64,000 bases of DNA. It comes from Sporolactobacillus sp. THM19-2 (GTDB lineage Bacteria > Bacillota > Bacilli > Bacillales > Sporolactobacillaceae). Of the stretch, positions 63,231 through 64,000 are shown piece after piece. Every line of letters begins with the position of its first letter. The first letter of the stretch is position 1. The stretch spans positions 1-64,000 of the forward strand of contig NZ_SEMC01000002.1 of assembly GCF_004153195.1 (NCBI RefSeq), given 5' to 3'. A program made the position numbers and the translations under genes. The notes below the pieces were generated by a model. It had not been told where the DNA came from, did not search any database, and saw only the letters and a program-made list of their open reading frames with translations.

Positions 63231-64000
63231 TCAATTTGCCTTACGTTTCGGTGCTTTATCCAGATGCTCCAGCATTTTTCCCGCGCCTTCAACGACACAG
63301 GTCAGCGGATTGTCCGCAACGACAACCGGCACCTGAAGTTCACTTGCCAGCAGCTGATCGATCCCGTGAAGCTGCGCGCCGCCGCCCGTCAGGATCACGC
63401 CGCGGTCAATGATGTCCGCTGAAAGTTCCGGCGGTGTCTGTTCGAGAACGTTTTTCGCCGCGCGGATGAGCGTGCCGATTGAGCCGGCCAGTGCTTCTTC
63501 TATTTCATTGGAATGAATGGTCAGCGTTTTCGGCAGACCGGTGACCATGTCGCGTCCACGGATATCCATCGACTCATCACGTGCATTTTTGAAAACGGTT
63601 CCTACCTGAATTTTAATTTGTTCAGCGGTTCGTTCACCGATCAGCAGTTTATACTTTTTCTTAATATAGTTGAGAATCTCCTGGTCAAATTTATCACCGG
63701 CAAGCTTAATCGACTGGGAGGTTACAATGTCGCCCATAGAGAGGACAGCAATATCCGTTGTTCCGCCACCGATATCAATCACCATATTACCGCTGGGTTC
63801 GAAAATTTCCATGCCGGCGCCGACCGCCGCAACTTTCGGCTCTTCTTCGAGGTAAACCTCCTTGCCTCCGCTGCGCTCAGCCGCCTGGCGAATCGCTTTC
63901 TTTTCCACCGAGGTGATATGAGTCGGTGTACAGATGAGAATCCGCGGCCTTTTCAAAAAACCTTTGACATTAATTTTATTTATAAAGTGAGTGAGCATCA
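63231..64000 (-). CDS. mbl: MreB-like cell-shape protein Mbl (5' part beyond the window)
   Basis: The visible 256 codons are the C-terminal three-quarters of an actin-like MreB/Mbl protein. They include ILICTPTHITSVEKKAIRQA, VYLEEEPKVAAVGAGMEIFE, MVIDIGGGTTDIAVLSMGDI (phosphate loop 2), AGDKFDQEILNYIKKKYKLL and GVILTGGGAQLHGIDQLLAS (adenosine motif). The frame is open to the window edge, so an internal ATG at 63998 is not the start. It forms membrane-bound filaments guiding wall synthesis. Identity as mbl rather than mreB rests on the following flhO-flhP genes. Confidence 0.93.
   Translation of the reverse strand, partial: MLTHFINKINVKGFLKRPRILICTPTHITSVEKKAIRQAAERSGGKEVYLEEEPKVAAVGAGMEIFEPSGNMVIDIGGGTTDIAVLSMGDIVTSQSIKLAGDKFDQEILNYIKKKYKLLIGERTAEQIKIQVGTVFKNARDESMDIRGRDMVTGLPKTLTIHSNEIEEALAGSIGTLIRAAKNVLEQTPPELSADIIDRGVILTGGGAQLHGIDQLLASELQVPVVVADNPLTCVVEGAGKMLEHLDKAPKRKAN

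Noticed and set aside
1-64000. tRNA, rRNA, tmRNA or SRP RNA genes
   Set aside because: No cloverleaf, anticodon-arm or conserved rRNA motif was noticed on either strand; the search was by eye only.

Overview
The window looks like a chromosomal segment of a Gram-positive, flagellated, low- to mid-GC member of the Bacillales. The right end carries the mbl-flhO-flhP-fabZ neighbourhood known from Bacillus and relatives. The window also has a Firmicutes-type CpsB/CpsC/CpsD tyrosine-phosphorylation module, a bacillopeptidase-F-like protease, KtrA/KtrB-like potassium uptake and a LicT/SacT-type antitermination system. A Sporolactobacillaceae-like origin is a guess from overall flavour and is not shown by the sequence.

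Region by region. (1) 1-5.9 kb is a graveyard of accessory DNA: a small DnaA-box cluster, a VOC-fold fragment, a DUF2971-like gene, a transposon zinc-ribbon gene abutting a truncated type I cas3 (HD nuclease part only), a MITE-like IS derivative, and an IS1634/IS4-like element whose transposase has an early stop codon. (2) 5.9-22.5 kb, all on the minus strand, is surface-polysaccharide locus 1: priming sugar transferase, CpsC/CpsD/CpsB, UDP-glucose dehydrogenase, two GT2 and three GT4 glycosyltransferases, Wzy, Wzx and a pyruvyl transferase. The glycosyltransferase/Wzx/Wzy part is much more AT-rich than the regulatory part. The switch occurs at a decayed second priming-transferase gene, and a dead IS5-like element sits inside the AT-rich part. 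(3) 22.8-31.5 kb holds a large secreted S8 protease and the rfbACBD genes for dTDP-L-rhamnose. (4) 31.9-49 kb is surface-polysaccharide locus 2, also on the minus strand: galU, a priming transferase, DUF4422, two GT4, Wzy, GT2, a galactofuranosyltransferase-like protein, Glf, Wzx, an acyltransferase, a YfhO-like membrane protein and a GW-repeat glucosaminidase. (5) 49.4-51.5 kb is a ktrA/ktrB pair on the plus strand. (6) 51.6-52.4 kb is an array of about 38 degenerate units of about 21 bp, with a five-unit satellite 6 kb away. A decayed IS3 element follows. (7) 53.8-58.7 kb is a sucrose PTS operon (antiterminator, EIIBCA, sucrose-6-phosphate hydrolase) with a readable promoter, cre, RAT and attenuator. 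(8) 58.9-64 kb holds an allantoinase-like amidohydrolase, fabZ, an EpuA-like protein, flhP, flhO and the 3' part of mbl.

How the genes work together: GalU and Ugd supply UDP-glucose and UDP-glucuronate, RfbABCD supply dTDP-rhamnose, and Glf supplies UDP-galactofuranose. Each polysaccharide locus has its own priming transferase, Wzx and Wzy. Only one CpsBCD module is visible, so it may serve both loci (inference). Four copies or remnants of the priming-transferase gene and a duplicated promoter block suggest that the locus was remodelled by recombination at that gene. No tRNA, rRNA or CRISPR array was seen.
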